NCBI GenBank assembly: GCA_040218045.1
Contig: JAVJQA010000012.1
Location: forward strand, 1 to 64,000
From: Marinoscillum sp040218045
GTDB taxonomy: Bacteria; Bacteroidota; Bacteroidia; Cytophagales; Cyclobacteriaceae
DNA: 64,000 nucleotides
Direction: 5' to 3'
Below, piece by piece: positions 17,426 through 25,767 of the stretch. Below the pieces are notes generated by a model. The model searched no databases. It had not been told where the DNA came from and saw only the letters and a program-made list of their open reading frames with translations. The translations under genes were made by a program, and so were the position numbers. How positions within the stretch are numbered: position 1 is the first letter of the stretch; each line of letters starts with the position of its first letter.

Positions 17426-18608
17426 TCACACCTAATTCTTTACCTACTTCAGTAAAAGCTTTAATTGCCTGATCAAGGTGTTCTCTTTCATGTACCGCCG
17501 ACATTTGAACTCTAATTCTAGCCTGTCCTTTTGGTACCACAGGGAAGTAAAAGCCAATAACATATATCCCTTTGTCTAATAATTTTTGAGCCATTTTCTG
17601 AGAAAGCACTGCATCATAAAGCATTATGGGTACAATGGCATGGTCACCAGGCTTGATGTCAAAGCCTGCATCCGTCATTTGTTTACGAAAGTACGTTGTG
17701 TTTACTTCCAGCTTATCCCGGAGTTCAGTAGTTTGAGAGAGCATATCAATTACCGCGATGGATGCACCTACAATTGATGGAGCTACTGTGTTAGAAAACA
17801 AGTAAGGACGGGATCGCTGACGCAAGACTTCAACAATTTCTTTTTTGCCTGAGGTAAATCCACCGGAAGCTCCACCAAGTGCTTTACCCAGTGTGCCAGT
17901 GATGATATCCACACGATCCATGCAATTTCTATATTCATGTACACCACGTCCATTTTTACCCATAAAACCTGTAGAATGACATTCATCTGTCATCACTACA
18001 GCGTCATATTTATCAGCCAGGTCACATATTTTGTCCAATTGGGCAATAGTGCCATCCATTGAGAAAACACCATCAGTCACAATCACCTTTACTTTGGCTG
18101 CAGAAGCTTCCTGCAATTTGGCTTCCAGGTCTGCCATATCATTGTTGTTATAGCGATACCGTGCAGCTTTGCACAGGCGCACACCATCGATGATAGAAGC
18201 GTGGTTGAGTGCGTCAGAGATGATGGCGTCTTCAGGGCCTAGAAGAGGTTCAAATACCCCGCCATTCGCATCAAATGCCGCAGCGTATAGGATTGTATCC
18301 TCAGTCCCTAGAAATTCGGAGATTTTACGTTCCAGTTCTTTGTGGAGATCCTGTGTTCCACAGATGAACCGCACGGACGACATTCCATAACCGTGAGAAT
18401 CAATGGCATCTTTTGCAGCCTGAACGACCTTTGGATGTGAGGAAAGCCCGAGGTAATTGTTGGCACAGAAATTAATCACTTCTTTGCCGCTGTCCAGTTT
18501 GATCACTGCGTCTTGCGGAGAAGCAATAATTCGTTCTTCCTTATACAAGCCTGCTTCTTTGATTTCGCTGATTTCCTTCTCAAGTTTCGTCTTTAAGGAT
18601 GTGTACAT
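17418..18608 (-). CDS. kbl: Glycine C-acetyltransferase (2-amino-3-ketobutyrate CoA ligase)
   Basis: PLP enzyme of the alpha-oxoamine synthase family; splits 2-amino-3-ketobutyrate with CoA into glycine and acetyl-CoA. 396 residues, the normal length. NNYLGLS near 51-57, SALNHAS-type SDALNHASIIDG, the cofactor-binding DECHSTGFMG and the Schiff-base lysine K242 in TGTLGKALGG are present. The threonine dehydrogenase that makes its substrate is divergently encoded 350 bases away (18962), which supports this assignment over the related biotin or heme synthases. Preceded at 16 bases by a small conserved gene on the same strand. Confidence 0.95.
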   Translation of the reverse strand: MYTSLKTKLEKEISEIKEAGLYKEERIIASPQDAVIKLDSGKEVINFCANNYLGLSSHPKVVQAAKDAIDSHGYGMSSVRFICGTQDLHKELERKISEFLGTEDTILYAAAFDANGGVFEPLLGPEDAIISDALNHASIIDGVRLCKAARYRYNNNDMADLEAKLQEASAAKVKVIVTDGVFSMDGTIAQLDKICDLADKYDAVVMTDECHSTGFMGKNGRGVHEYRNCMDRVDIITGTLGKALGGASGGFTSGKKEIVEVLRQRSRPYLFSNTVAPSIVGASIAVIDMLSQTTELRDKLEVNTTYFRKQMTDAGFDIKPGDHAIVPIMLYDAVLSQKMAQKLLDKGIYVIGFYFPVVPKGQARIRVQMSAVHEREHLDQAIKAFTEVGKELGVIS

Positions 18609-18623
18609 GTTGTTATCTGAATT

Positions 18624-18875
18624 TTAATTCTTTGGGGTTTTCTTAATGAGTTTAGGCTTAAGCATTTTAGGTCTCGCCACCACCTTTTCTTCTGGCTCTC
18701 TTTCCAGCTTATATTTTCTTCTCAACTTATTGATTAGAAAAAGTTTTTGAGCTGTAAAGCTATCGGGATGTATTTGTGAAAACATAACATTGAAGGTTTT
18801 ATATCGATCTGGTTCGTTTTCTTTAAACAAATCAGGATCAATTTTTTTGCCTATGAGATAGCTTCGAAGATTCAT
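18624..18875 (-). CDS. Small conserved hypothetical protein, basic C-terminus
   Basis: 83 residues, no known function recognised. The first 55 residues are helical and polar (RSYLIGKKIDPDLFKE, then FTAQKLFLINKLRRKYKL), followed by a Lys/Pro-rich tail (RPKMLKPKLIKKTPKN). No signal peptide, cysteines or enzyme motif. It sits 15 bases upstream of kbl on the same strand and diverges from the threonine dehydrogenase gene, so it may be co-transcribed with kbl. A -7 box only 6 bases before its ATG would give a leaderless or nearly leaderless mRNA. Coding is likely because the frame fills the gap exactly and looks protein-like. Confidence 0.6.
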   Translation of the reverse strand: MNLRSYLIGKKIDPDLFKENEPDRYKTFNVMFSQIHPDSFTAQKLFLINKLRRKYKLEREPEEKVVARPKMLKPKLIKKTPKN

Positions 18876-18880
18876 GCAAA

Positions 18881-18888
18881 CAAATTTA
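18881..18888 (-). promoter_or_regulatory. Putative -7 box for the small gene and kbl (TAAATTTG)
   Basis: Read on the minus strand this is TAAATTTG, an exact TAnnTTTG box. It ends 5 bases before the ATG at 18875, so the transcript would begin at or near the start codon. No TTTG -33 element is obvious, which keeps confidence low. Confidence 0.3.
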
Positions 18889-18929
18889 TAAGGAAAGCCG
18901 ATTATAACTGGTGAGAATGATCAAATTAC

Positions 18930-18937
18930 TACTTTTG
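18930..18937 (+). promoter_or_regulatory. Putative -7 box of the threonine dehydrogenase gene (TACTTTTG)
   Basis: TACTTTTG followed by CAG is a typical Bacteroidota TAnnTTTG -7 element. A transcript would begin near 18944, giving a leader of about 18 nt before the ATG at 18962. Confidence 0.5.
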
Positions 18938-18961
18938 CAGGCATAAACGACATTACCCCAA

Positions 18962-19912
18962 ATGGATAAAATACTAGTAATCGGTGCCTGCGGTCAGTTG
19001 GGCACGGAATTGACCCTAAAGCTGCGAGATCTGTATGGAACAGAAAACGTCATTGCTTCAGATCTTAGAGAACCCGTTGATCTGATCAAGGACGGACCGT
19101 CTGAGTCACTGGATGTGATGGACAAGCAGTCTTTAAACAACCTTGTAGCAAAACACAAAATCACCCAAATCTATCACCTGGCGGCTATACTTTCGGCACG
19201 TGGAGAACAGAACCCCAAACTCGCCTGGGACCTGAACATGAACAGCTTGCTGAATGTTTTGGAAACCGGAAAGAGTGGAGTTTCTAAAATTTATTGGCCT
19301 TCATCTATTGCGGTATTCGGCCCTTCTACCCCAAAGACCAAAACACCGCAGGATACAGTGATGGCACCAAACACAGTTTATGGGATTAGCAAATTGGCAG
19401 GTGAGCGCTGGTGTGAGTATTACTTTGAGAAATATGGAGTAGATGTAAGGTCAATTAGATATCCAGGCTTGATAGGATATAAGGCACAGCCGGGTGGCGG
19501 TACCACGGACTATGCAGTGGATATTTTCTGGAAGGCTATACAGGAAAATAAATATGATTGTTTTCTTAAAGAAAATACTTTGTTACCAATGATGTATATG
19601 GATGACGCGGTGAAAGCTACAGTTGATCTTATGCAGGCAGATGCGAGCAAGATTACTGTAAGGTCAAGTTATAATGTTTCTGCGATCAGTTTTTCACCAG
19701 AGATGATTACTAAAGAAATTCTCAAGAGATACCCTGATTTTCAAATGACTTATAATCCTGATTTTCGGCAAAAAATAGCTGATAGCTGGCCTAATAGCAT
19801 TGATGATGCACCAGCTCGCAAAGATTGGGGGTGGCAGCCATCATTTGATCTAAACAAAATGGCCGATACGATGCTTGATAACCTTGAGTCTATTTTGATT
19901 TCAACAAAATAA
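18962..19912 (+). CDS. tdh: L-threonine 3-dehydrogenase, short-chain dehydrogenase/epimerase type
   Basis: NAD-dependent oxidation of L-threonine to 2-amino-3-ketobutyrate. It belongs to the extended SDR (UDP-galactose 4-epimerase-like) type and not to the zinc-dependent type of E. coli. Rossmann motif GACGQLGTE (8-16), acidic NAD-binding D34 region (IASDLREP), HLAAILSARGEQNP typical of this threonine dehydrogenase group, catalytic S115/Y140/K144 (PSSIAVFG and YGISK), and RYPGLIGYKAQPGGGTTDYA with the substrate-binding TTDYA segment. 316 residues is the usual length. The divergent kbl gene takes the product, so the pair makes glycine and acetyl-CoA from threonine; gcvH near 41 kb can carry glycine further. 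Confidence 0.92.
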   Translation: MDKILVIGACGQLGTELTLKLRDLYGTENVIASDLREPVDLIKDGPSESLDVMDKQSLNNLVAKHKITQIYHLAAILSARGEQNPKLAWDLNMNSLLNVLETGKSGVSKIYWPSSIAVFGPSTPKTKTPQDTVMAPNTVYGISKLAGERWCEYYFEKYGVDVRSIRYPGLIGYKAQPGGGTTDYAVDIFWKAIQENKYDCFLKENTLLPMMYMDDAVKATVDLMQADASKITVRSSYNVSAISFSPEMITKEILKRYPDFQMTYNPDFRQKIADSWPNSIDDAPARKDWGWQPSFDLNKMADTMLDNLESILISTK

Positions 19913-20043
19913 AAAGGAATAAAAAAGAGTATTTGTAAAATTTGATTCTAAATGACCTCTTTAATCAGGCCTTATTTCATGAAATGTTTGAAATAATCTG
20001 ATTTTTGACTTTTCTTTCAACTTCAATTGATTCCTCCAACCCT

Positions 20044-20829
20044 ATGGCAGACTTGCAAAACCTTTCACTATCTACTGAAGGAAGTATTCTTACAGTTACT
20101 ATTAATAGAGAAAGTAAACTTAACGCACTAAATACGAGTACCCTTGCTGAGCTCAAGGAAGTGATCCAGTCCGTATATGATGATAAAGACATCAGCGGGG
20201 TGATCATTACCGGAGCTGGTGAGAAAGCTTTTGTGGCTGGTGCTGATATTGGTGAGTTTTCTGAGCTCAATGAGATGAATGCAAGAAAATTTGCTGAAGA
20301 AGGACAAGAGATTTTTCAACTGATAGAAAACTGTCATACTCCGGTTATTGCTGTGGTCAATGGTTTTGCGCTTGGTGGGGGCTGTGAATTGGCTATGGCC
20401 TGTCATATCAGGGTAGCAAGTGCCAATGCGAGATTCGGGCAGCCTGAGGTGAATTTGGGTATTCTTCCTGGATATGGTGGCACTCAGCGGCTCACACATC
20501 TAATAGGTAAAGGCAGGGCATTCGAGTACCTCATGACAGGGGAAATGATGGATGCAACCACCGCATTAAATTATGGTCTGGTCAATTATACCGAAGCTGA
20601 CAAAGAAGCAGCTATAGCCAAAGCCAATGAAATTTTAGGCAAAATAAGCGCAAAAGCACCTATTGCCATTGGGTTGGTAGTTGACTGTGTGAATGCGGTC
20701 TTCAATCAGGACGAGAATGGCTATCAGACAGAAGCCAATGCTTTTGCCAGATGCTGTGGCACGGATGATTTTCAGGAAGGTGCTGCGGCTTTTATGGAAA
20801 AAAGAACCCCAGAGTTTAAAGGAGAATAA
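20044..20829 (+). CDS. Enoyl-CoA hydratase/isomerase family protein
   Basis: Crotonase-fold enzyme, most likely a short-chain enoyl-CoA hydratase of fatty-acid oxidation or butanoate metabolism. 261 residues from the ATG at 20044. Oxyanion-hole segments ALNT...AFVAGADIGEF (about 60-75) and GFALGGGCELAMAC (about 104-117) and the catalytic-glutamate segment GQPEVNLGILPGYGGTQRL (about 130-148) are all present; both Glu residues of true hydratases (in GGCELA and PEVNLG) are kept. An in-frame TTG at 20005 would add 13 residues that do not fit the family, so I use the ATG. First gene of a long plus-strand run; the flippase GTG follows its TAA directly. The exact substrate chain length cannot be read. 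Confidence 0.88.
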   Translation: MADLQNLSLSTEGSILTVTINRESKLNALNTSTLAELKEVIQSVYDDKDISGVIITGAGEKAFVAGADIGEFSELNEMNARKFAEEGQEIFQLIENCHTPVIAVVNGFALGGGCELAMACHIRVASANARFGQPEVNLGILPGYGGTQRLTHLIGKGRAFEYLMTGEMMDATTALNYGLVNYTEADKEAAIAKANEILGKISAKAPIAIGLVVDCVNAVFNQDENGYQTEANAFARCCGTDDFQEGAAAFMEKRTPEFKGE

Positions 20830-22302
20830 GTGGGCCAACTTAGGCAACTTGCCGGTCAGACGGTCATTTACGGCGCTAGCAGTGTCATTGGGCGTGTCCT
20901 GAATTATCTATTAGTACCCCTCTATACGGCGGTATTTGCCCCTGATGCCTATGGAGTAGTCACAGAACTCTATGCCTTTGTGGCATTCCTCAATGTGATC
21001 TATACTTATGGGTTTGAGACAACCTACTTTCGGTTTGCCACAAAGGGTGATTCAAAACATTATTTTCAAATAGCACAAAGTTCACTGATCACCACTTCGT
21101 TTATCTTCAGTGGTCTGCTGTGTTTGTTTTCTGATGAAATTGCCTGGACGCTCAACTATCCCGATGATGGTAAATACATTGTCTGGCTCGCCTGTATCCT
21201 GGCCATTGATGCGATAGTAGCAGTACCTTTTGCTAAGATGAGACTGGAAGGCCAACCACTCAAATTTGCCGTGCTTAAGTTGGGGAATATTGGGCTAAAT
21301 ATAGGCTTGAATATGTTCTTCCTGTTATTTTGTCCGTGGTGGATTGCAGCACACCCGGATTCCTTTTTGGTGAACATCTACCAGCCAGAGCTCGGTGTAG
21401 GCTTCGTGTTCATATCCAACTTGATAGCAAATGGTGCCTATCTTCCATTTTTTTATCAATCATTTCGATCTGTAAAATTTCGCTTTGGTAAGGATTGGAA
21501 GCTGATGATGGCTTATGCACTTCCATTACTGGTGATGGGTTTTGCAGGAGTGACCAACGAGATGCTTTCAAGGGTACTCTTGAAATACTGGCTGCCAGAA
21601 GGGTTTTATCCCGGATATTCCAATCAAGCCATTCTCGGAATCTTCGGTGCTTGCTATAAACTTTCCGTGTTCATGACCTTGGCGGTACAAGCATTTAGAT
21701 ATGCCTTTGAACCTTTCTTTTTTAGCAAATCAGGAGAGAAGAATTCTCCTGAGCTTTTCGCCAAGGTAATGCATGGATTTGTGATCTTCGGTTCGCTTTC
21801 GTGGTTGGTCATTTCTTTATATTTGCCAGCTTTTGCACCAATTTTCCTAAGAAGAGAGGCTTACCTAACAGGATTGGATATAGTGCCATGGTTACTTGGA
21901 GGAGGGTTGTTCCTAGGAATATATTTCAATCTTTCAGTCTGGTATAAACTCACTGACAAAACGAGGTATGGTGCCTGGATTACAATCCTTGGAGCTCTAT
22001 TGACGATCATTTTAAATTTTGTTTTAATACCGGTGATCGGATATATGGGTAGTGCCATTACTACGTTTATTAGCTACATGGTCATGACCGTCATCAGTTT
22101 TTGGATAGGCCAGAAGCACTTTTACATACCTTACAAAGTTGGAAAAGGCTTTTTTTACATCGTAGTAGCTGGTCTTTCCATTAGTACATTTTACTTTTGC
22201 CAGTTCAATCAATCATATAAGTATTTCATTGCCACTGCTTTAATAGCATTTTTCATTAGCCTTGTCTGGATAATTGATTTTCGTCGTGGCTCCATCAAAT
22301 AA
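20830..22302 (+). CDS. MOP-superfamily polysaccharide flippase (Wzx/MurJ-like)
   Basis: 490 residues with about 12-14 membrane segments. The N-terminus (LAGQTVIYGASSVIGRVLNYLLVPLYT, residues about 6-32) is the classic start of polysaccharide biosynthesis exporters, which flip lipid-linked sugars across the inner membrane. It ends with a short basic tail (DFRRGSIK). The start is GTG, placed immediately after the hydratase stop (TAAGTG), and hydrophobic sequence begins at once, so no later start fits. The next gene is a sugar-phosphate nucleotidyltransferase, which supports a role in surface-glycan assembly; no glycosyltransferases lie nearby, so the carried lipid is unknown and lipid II cannot be excluded. 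Confidence 0.85.
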   Translation: MGQLRQLAGQTVIYGASSVIGRVLNYLLVPLYTAVFAPDAYGVVTELYAFVAFLNVIYTYGFETTYFRFATKGDSKHYFQIAQSSLITTSFIFSGLLCLFSDEIAWTLNYPDDGKYIVWLACILAIDAIVAVPFAKMRLEGQPLKFAVLKLGNIGLNIGLNMFFLLFCPWWIAAHPDSFLVNIYQPELGVGFVFISNLIANGAYLPFFYQSFRSVKFRFGKDWKLMMAYALPLLVMGFAGVTNEMLSRVLLKYWLPEGFYPGYSNQAILGIFGACYKLSVFMTLAVQAFRYAFEPFFFSKSGEKNSPELFAKVMHGFVIFGSLSWLVISLYLPAFAPIFLRREAYLTGLDIVPWLLGGGLFLGIYFNLSVWYKLTDKTRYGAWITILGALLTIILNFVLIPVIGYMGSAITTFISYMVMTVISFWIGQKHFYIPYKVGKGFFYIVVAGLSISTFYFCQFNQSYKYFIATALIAFFISLVWIIDFRRGSIK

Positions 22303-22311
22303 TTCTCAAAT

Positions 22312-23313
22312 ATGAATCTAGTGATTCCAATGGCGGGCAAAGGCAAACGCCTAAGACCGCATACTTTAACAACCCCAAAGCCATTGATACCAATTGCCGG
22401 CAAGCCTATTGTTCAGCGGTTGGTAGAAGATATCGCGGCGGTCACCCCTGATAAGATTGAGCAAATTGGATTTGTTATTGGAGATTTTGAAGATCATATT
22501 ATTGACAGCCTTTATGAAATTGCTAAAAGTGTTGGGGCAACGGCGCATATTTTCCGACAGGAAGAGGCTCTTGGTACTGCGCATGCAGTTCATTGTGCCC
22601 GGGAGGTGCTCAGTGGAAATGTGACCGTAGCATTTTCTGACACCTTGTTCAAGGCAAATTTCACATTGAATACTGAAGATGATGGGATTATTTGGGTCAA
22701 ACGAGTGGAGGATCCCAGTGCTTTTGGGGTGGTGAACCTGGATATAGAGGGAGTAATCACGGAGTTTGTAGAGAAACCAAAGAACCCGGGTTCGGATTTG
22801 GCGATCATTGGGATTTACTACTTCAAGGATGGCGAAAAGTTGAAGAAAGAACTGGATCGTATAATTGACAACAACATTATGGCTGGTGGAGAATACCAGT
22901 TGACCACAGCGCTTGAAAACCTGAAACAGGCTGGTGTGCGATTTACTACCGGCACTGTGGACGAGTGGCTGGACTGCGGTAATAAGAAGGCCACTGTAGA
23001 GTCAAATTCAAGATATTTGGGATTTCTTAATAAAAATATTGTGGCGGAGAGTGCGGTGATTGAGAATTCGGTTATTTTACCACCAGTCTTTATTGGTGAA
23101 AATGTAGTTGTAAAGAACTCAATTATAGGGCCTTACGTTTCAGTAGGAAAGAATGCTACTCTTACGGACAGCCACATTAAAGATTCACTGGTTCAAAACG
23201 AAACCACACTAAAAGGAGTTAATCTGGTTAACTCAATGGTTGGTAATCACGTAATCATGGAAGCCTCGCCTGTTGATGTTAGTTTGGGAGATTTCTCAGA
23301 ATGGAAGAAATGA
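22312..23313 (+). CDS. Sugar-phosphate nucleotidyltransferase with left-handed beta-helix C-terminus
   Basis: Transfers a nucleotide from NTP to a sugar-1-phosphate. 333 residues. The N-terminal Rossmann-like domain has the signature MAGKGKRLRPHTLTTPKPL (7-25) for nucleotide and metal binding, then EEALGTAHA, VAFSDTLF, FVEKP and GIYYF. After about residue 235, hexapeptide repeats (VIENSVILPPVFIGENVVV, VKNSIIGPYVSVGKNAT) form a left-handed beta-helix, as in long RmlA/GlmU-like enzymes. The sugar is not determinable; glucose-1-phosphate thymidylyltransferase-like is the usual label. A glycine appears where many relatives have the first Gly of GxGxR, all kept here, so it should be active. Its stop overlaps the next start as ATGA. 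Confidence 0.88.
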   Translation: MNLVIPMAGKGKRLRPHTLTTPKPLIPIAGKPIVQRLVEDIAAVTPDKIEQIGFVIGDFEDHIIDSLYEIAKSVGATAHIFRQEEALGTAHAVHCAREVLSGNVTVAFSDTLFKANFTLNTEDDGIIWVKRVEDPSAFGVVNLDIEGVITEFVEKPKNPGSDLAIIGIYYFKDGEKLKKELDRIIDNNIMAGGEYQLTTALENLKQAGVRFTTGTVDEWLDCGNKKATVESNSRYLGFLNKNIVAESAVIENSVILPPVFIGENVVVKNSIIGPYVSVGKNATLTDSHIKDSLVQNETTLKGVNLVNSMVGNHVIMEASPVDVSLGDFSEWKK

Positions 23314-25031
23314 ATTTTAGGAAAATATATATAGCGTTTGTATTGATTGGTTTGACTTCTGCCTCTTTTGCACAAAAAAAGAAGAAGCAGCAACAAGATT
23401 TTACTCCGATCGACGTAACGCAACTTTCTGAGGGAGAGGCTCTCAAGGCTGAGGCGATGATTATCGATGCTGAGCGTGAATTGATTCTTGAAAATTATTT
23501 TAAATCCCTGGAGCTGTTTAAAGCTGCTCTTGAGATTACGCCCGATGATCCGGTGATCAATTTTAAGATTGCTGAAATCCTCACTAAGAATGGTGAAAGT
23601 CAGAATGCCCTGGCCTATGCAAATCGAGCATCAGAACTTGACCCTAGAAATAAATATTTCCTCTTGCTGGAAGCCGAAATCAACAAATCATTATCTAATT
23701 ATCAGCAAGCAACCAGGATTTACCAAAATCTCATTGACAACATTCCAGGAACAGAGGCTTATCTGTTTGATTTGGCTATCCTCTACCAGTTTCAGGGAGA
23801 GGGTGAAAAAGCACTGGAGACTTATGCCAGAGCGGAGGAAGTTTTTGGGATGAATGAAATAGTGTTGCGAGAGAAGCAAAAGATTTATCTGAAGAAAAAG
23901 GATTACCAGTCACTCATGAAGGATTGGGACAAACTTATCAAAGAAAATCCCGGTGACGACAGGTATACTATTGAGCTTACGGAGTTTCTGATTTCGCATA
24001 ATATGCTGGAGGAGGCCAAAAAAAGGCTTGAACAGCTAAATAACAGTCAGCACGCAGATTTGCTCCTGAGCAAAATTGCGCTCAGCGAGGGGGATACCCA
24101 GAAAGCCCTTGATCTTGCGAAAAGCACCTTTGACTCTAAAAAAGTAGACTTCAATGCAAAACTACAGGTCTTAAACGGCCTGCTTGGTTCTGCCATTTCC
24201 CCTGAGGATTTTGATTTGGTGGGTGAGCTTGCTTCTGATCTCGCAAGACAATACCCTGATAAATATGAAGTTCAGGCTTATGCAGGTGATGTGATGTACC
24301 GTTTGCAGAAGCAAGAAGCAGCCAGAAGCTTTTATCTGAAGGCAGTCCGTATTGATCCGGCCAACTTTGGCACATGGCAAAACATTCTCAATATTGAGGC
24401 AGGTCTTAATCAATATGACAGTGTAATTGTGCATGCTGAAGAGGCGCTCGAGTATTTCCCAAATCAGGCTGCTCTTTATTATTTTTCAGGTACTGGCTAT
24501 CTGATCAATAAAGATTACAAGCGCTCGGTACAAGTTTTTGATCAGGGCAGAAAGTTTGCAACTGACCCCAAGTTGGTTACTATTTTTTATGGTCAAATGG
24601 GGGATGCCTATAATAGTATGAAGCAATATGATAAGTCATATGCAGCTTATGAGAGCGCGCTCAAATCTAATCCTGAAAACGACCATGTATTGAATAATTA
24701 CAGCTACTTCCTCAGCTTGAGGAATGAGAAAATGGACAAAGCTGTACAAATGTCCTCCAAATTAGTGGAGATGCACCCTGACAATCCAACCTACCTCGAT
24801 ACGCACGGATGGGTACTCTACACATTAGAGAAATATGAGGAAGCACTCATTTATCTCAAAAAAGCGGCTAATTTGCAAGAAGATGGCACAGTCATTGAGC
24901 ATTATGGTGACGTGTTGTATAAACTTGGTAAGGTTGATGAGGCAGTAGAGCAGTGGAAGCGAGCGAGCGTGCTGGACGATGCCTCAAAAAATATTGACAA
25001 AAAAATTGCGGAGAGGAAATTATACGAGTAG
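23310..25031 (+). CDS. Exported TPR-repeat protein
   Basis: 573 residues. From the ATG at 23310 (ATGA overlap with the preceding stop) the protein begins with a good signal peptide (FRKIYIAFVLIGLTSASFAQ) followed by KKKKQQQ. An in-frame ATG three codons earlier is possible but less tidy. The mature part is TPR helices throughout, with clear repeats near the end (YLDTHGWVLYTLEKYEEAL, then HYGDVLYKLGKVDEAVEQW), a pattern seen in PEP-CTERM/XrtA-type TPR and BamD/NrfG-like scaffold proteins. A periplasmic assembly scaffold is the reasonable inference. The following genes encode an outer-membrane lipoprotein (DUF4292) and an EnvC-like factor, overlapped with it, so they are co-translated. Confidence 0.8.
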   Translation: MNFRKIYIAFVLIGLTSASFAQKKKKQQQDFTPIDVTQLSEGEALKAEAMIIDAERELILENYFKSLELFKAALEITPDDPVINFKIAEILTKNGESQNALAYANRASELDPRNKYFLLLEAEINKSLSNYQQATRIYQNLIDNIPGTEAYLFDLAILYQFQGEGEKALETYARAEEVFGMNEIVLREKQKIYLKKKDYQSLMKDWDKLIKENPGDDRYTIELTEFLISHNMLEEAKKRLEQLNNSQHADLLLSKIALSEGDTQKALDLAKSTFDSKKVDFNAKLQVLNGLLGSAISPEDFDLVGELASDLARQYPDKYEVQAYAGDVMYRLQKQEAARSFYLKAVRIDPANFGTWQNILNIEAGLNQYDSVIVHAEEALEYFPNQAALYYFSGTGYLINKDYKRSVQVFDQGRKFATDPKLVTIFYGQMGDAYNSMKQYDKSYAAYESALKSNPENDHVLNNYSYFLSLRNEKMDKAVQMSSKLVEMHPDNPTYLDTHGWVLYTLEKYEEALIYLKKAANLQEDGTVIEHYGDVLYKLGKVDEAVEQWKRASVLDDASKNIDKKIAERKLYE

Positions 25032-25767
25032 CACTACAGTTGTTTTTCTACTGTTATTGGTGCTATTGGCAGGATGTAATAAAAGGTTTTCGGACATTTT
25101 TGACAGAAGCGGCAATCGATTGTCAGTGGATGACGTTGAATTTGAGTATTTGTCTGCAAAAGCGAAAATTGATTTTAAAGCAAAAAATAATAGCCTGTCA
25201 GGCACAGCTAATATTCGAATTCAAAAAGACAGCATTATTTGGGTTTCACTATCTCCAGGGCTTGGGATTGAAGCTGCCCGGATCCTGATCACATCAGATT
25301 CGGTGGCAATTCTTAATAAAATAGATAAAATATACCTCGCTTATGACTTTAAAGCGCTCAGTCAGAAGTTTGATTTTGACATCAACTATACTCTGGTAGA
25401 ATCAGTCATTATTGGCAATTTGATTTATCCCTATGATCGGGAGCGTGTGGTCAGAGCATCCTCTGTATATTCTTATAGGCAGCAGCATGGTAATTTCATG
25501 TTTGACCATGCCATTGGAGCAAGGACTATGAAGCTTGAGAAAGTTGAGGTAAGAGACACGTTGACCAATAATACTATTTTGGTAAATTACGGTGACTTTC
25601 AGCTTGTTGAGGAGGAGGTATTTCCATTTCTGATTACTGCAGTTTTGAAATATAAGGACAAAGAAAAGGGAGAAACTACCGTGGATATCCAGTACAAGCA
25701 GACTGATATTGAAAAAAAACCATTAAAGTTTCCTTTCAATGTGCCACAGCGATATGAGCGTAAGTAG
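24979..25767 (+). CDS. DUF4292 lipoprotein (LolB-like fold suspected)
   Basis: Lipoprotein: basic N-region, hydrophobic VFLLLLVLLAGC with the lipobox cysteine at residue 33. The mature part matches DUF4292: SGTANIRIQKDSIIWVSLSP, GIEAARILITSDSVAILNK, YDFKALSQKFDFDI, ESVIIGNLIYP. The order (membrane-facing half barrel, short helix around a small domain) resembles LolB/LolA lipoprotein carriers, which is my inference. The ATG at 24979 overlaps the TPR gene by 53 bases; a TTG at 25006 is an alternative start that would shorten the N-region by nine residues. The next start codon lies inside its 3' end, so the three genes TPR-DUF4292-EnvC-like form one tightly coupled unit. Confidence 0.82.
   Translation: MPQKILTKKLRRGNYTSSTTVVFLLLLVLLAGCNKRFSDIFDRSGNRLSVDDVEFEYLSAKAKIDFKAKNNSLSGTANIRIQKDSIIWVSLSPGLGIEAARILITSDSVAILNKIDKIYLAYDFKALSQKFDFDINYTLVESVIIGNLIYPYDRERVVRASSVYSYRQQHGNFMFDHAIGARTMKLEKVEVRDTLTNNTILVNYGDFQLVEEEVFPFLITAVLKYKDKEKGETTVDIQYKQTDIEKKPLKFPFNVPQRYERK

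Noticed and set aside
19975..19984. TTTCATGAAA palindrome before the enoyl-CoA hydratase gene
   Set aside because: A ten-base AT-rich palindrome is expected by chance often, and no promoter box is aligned with it.
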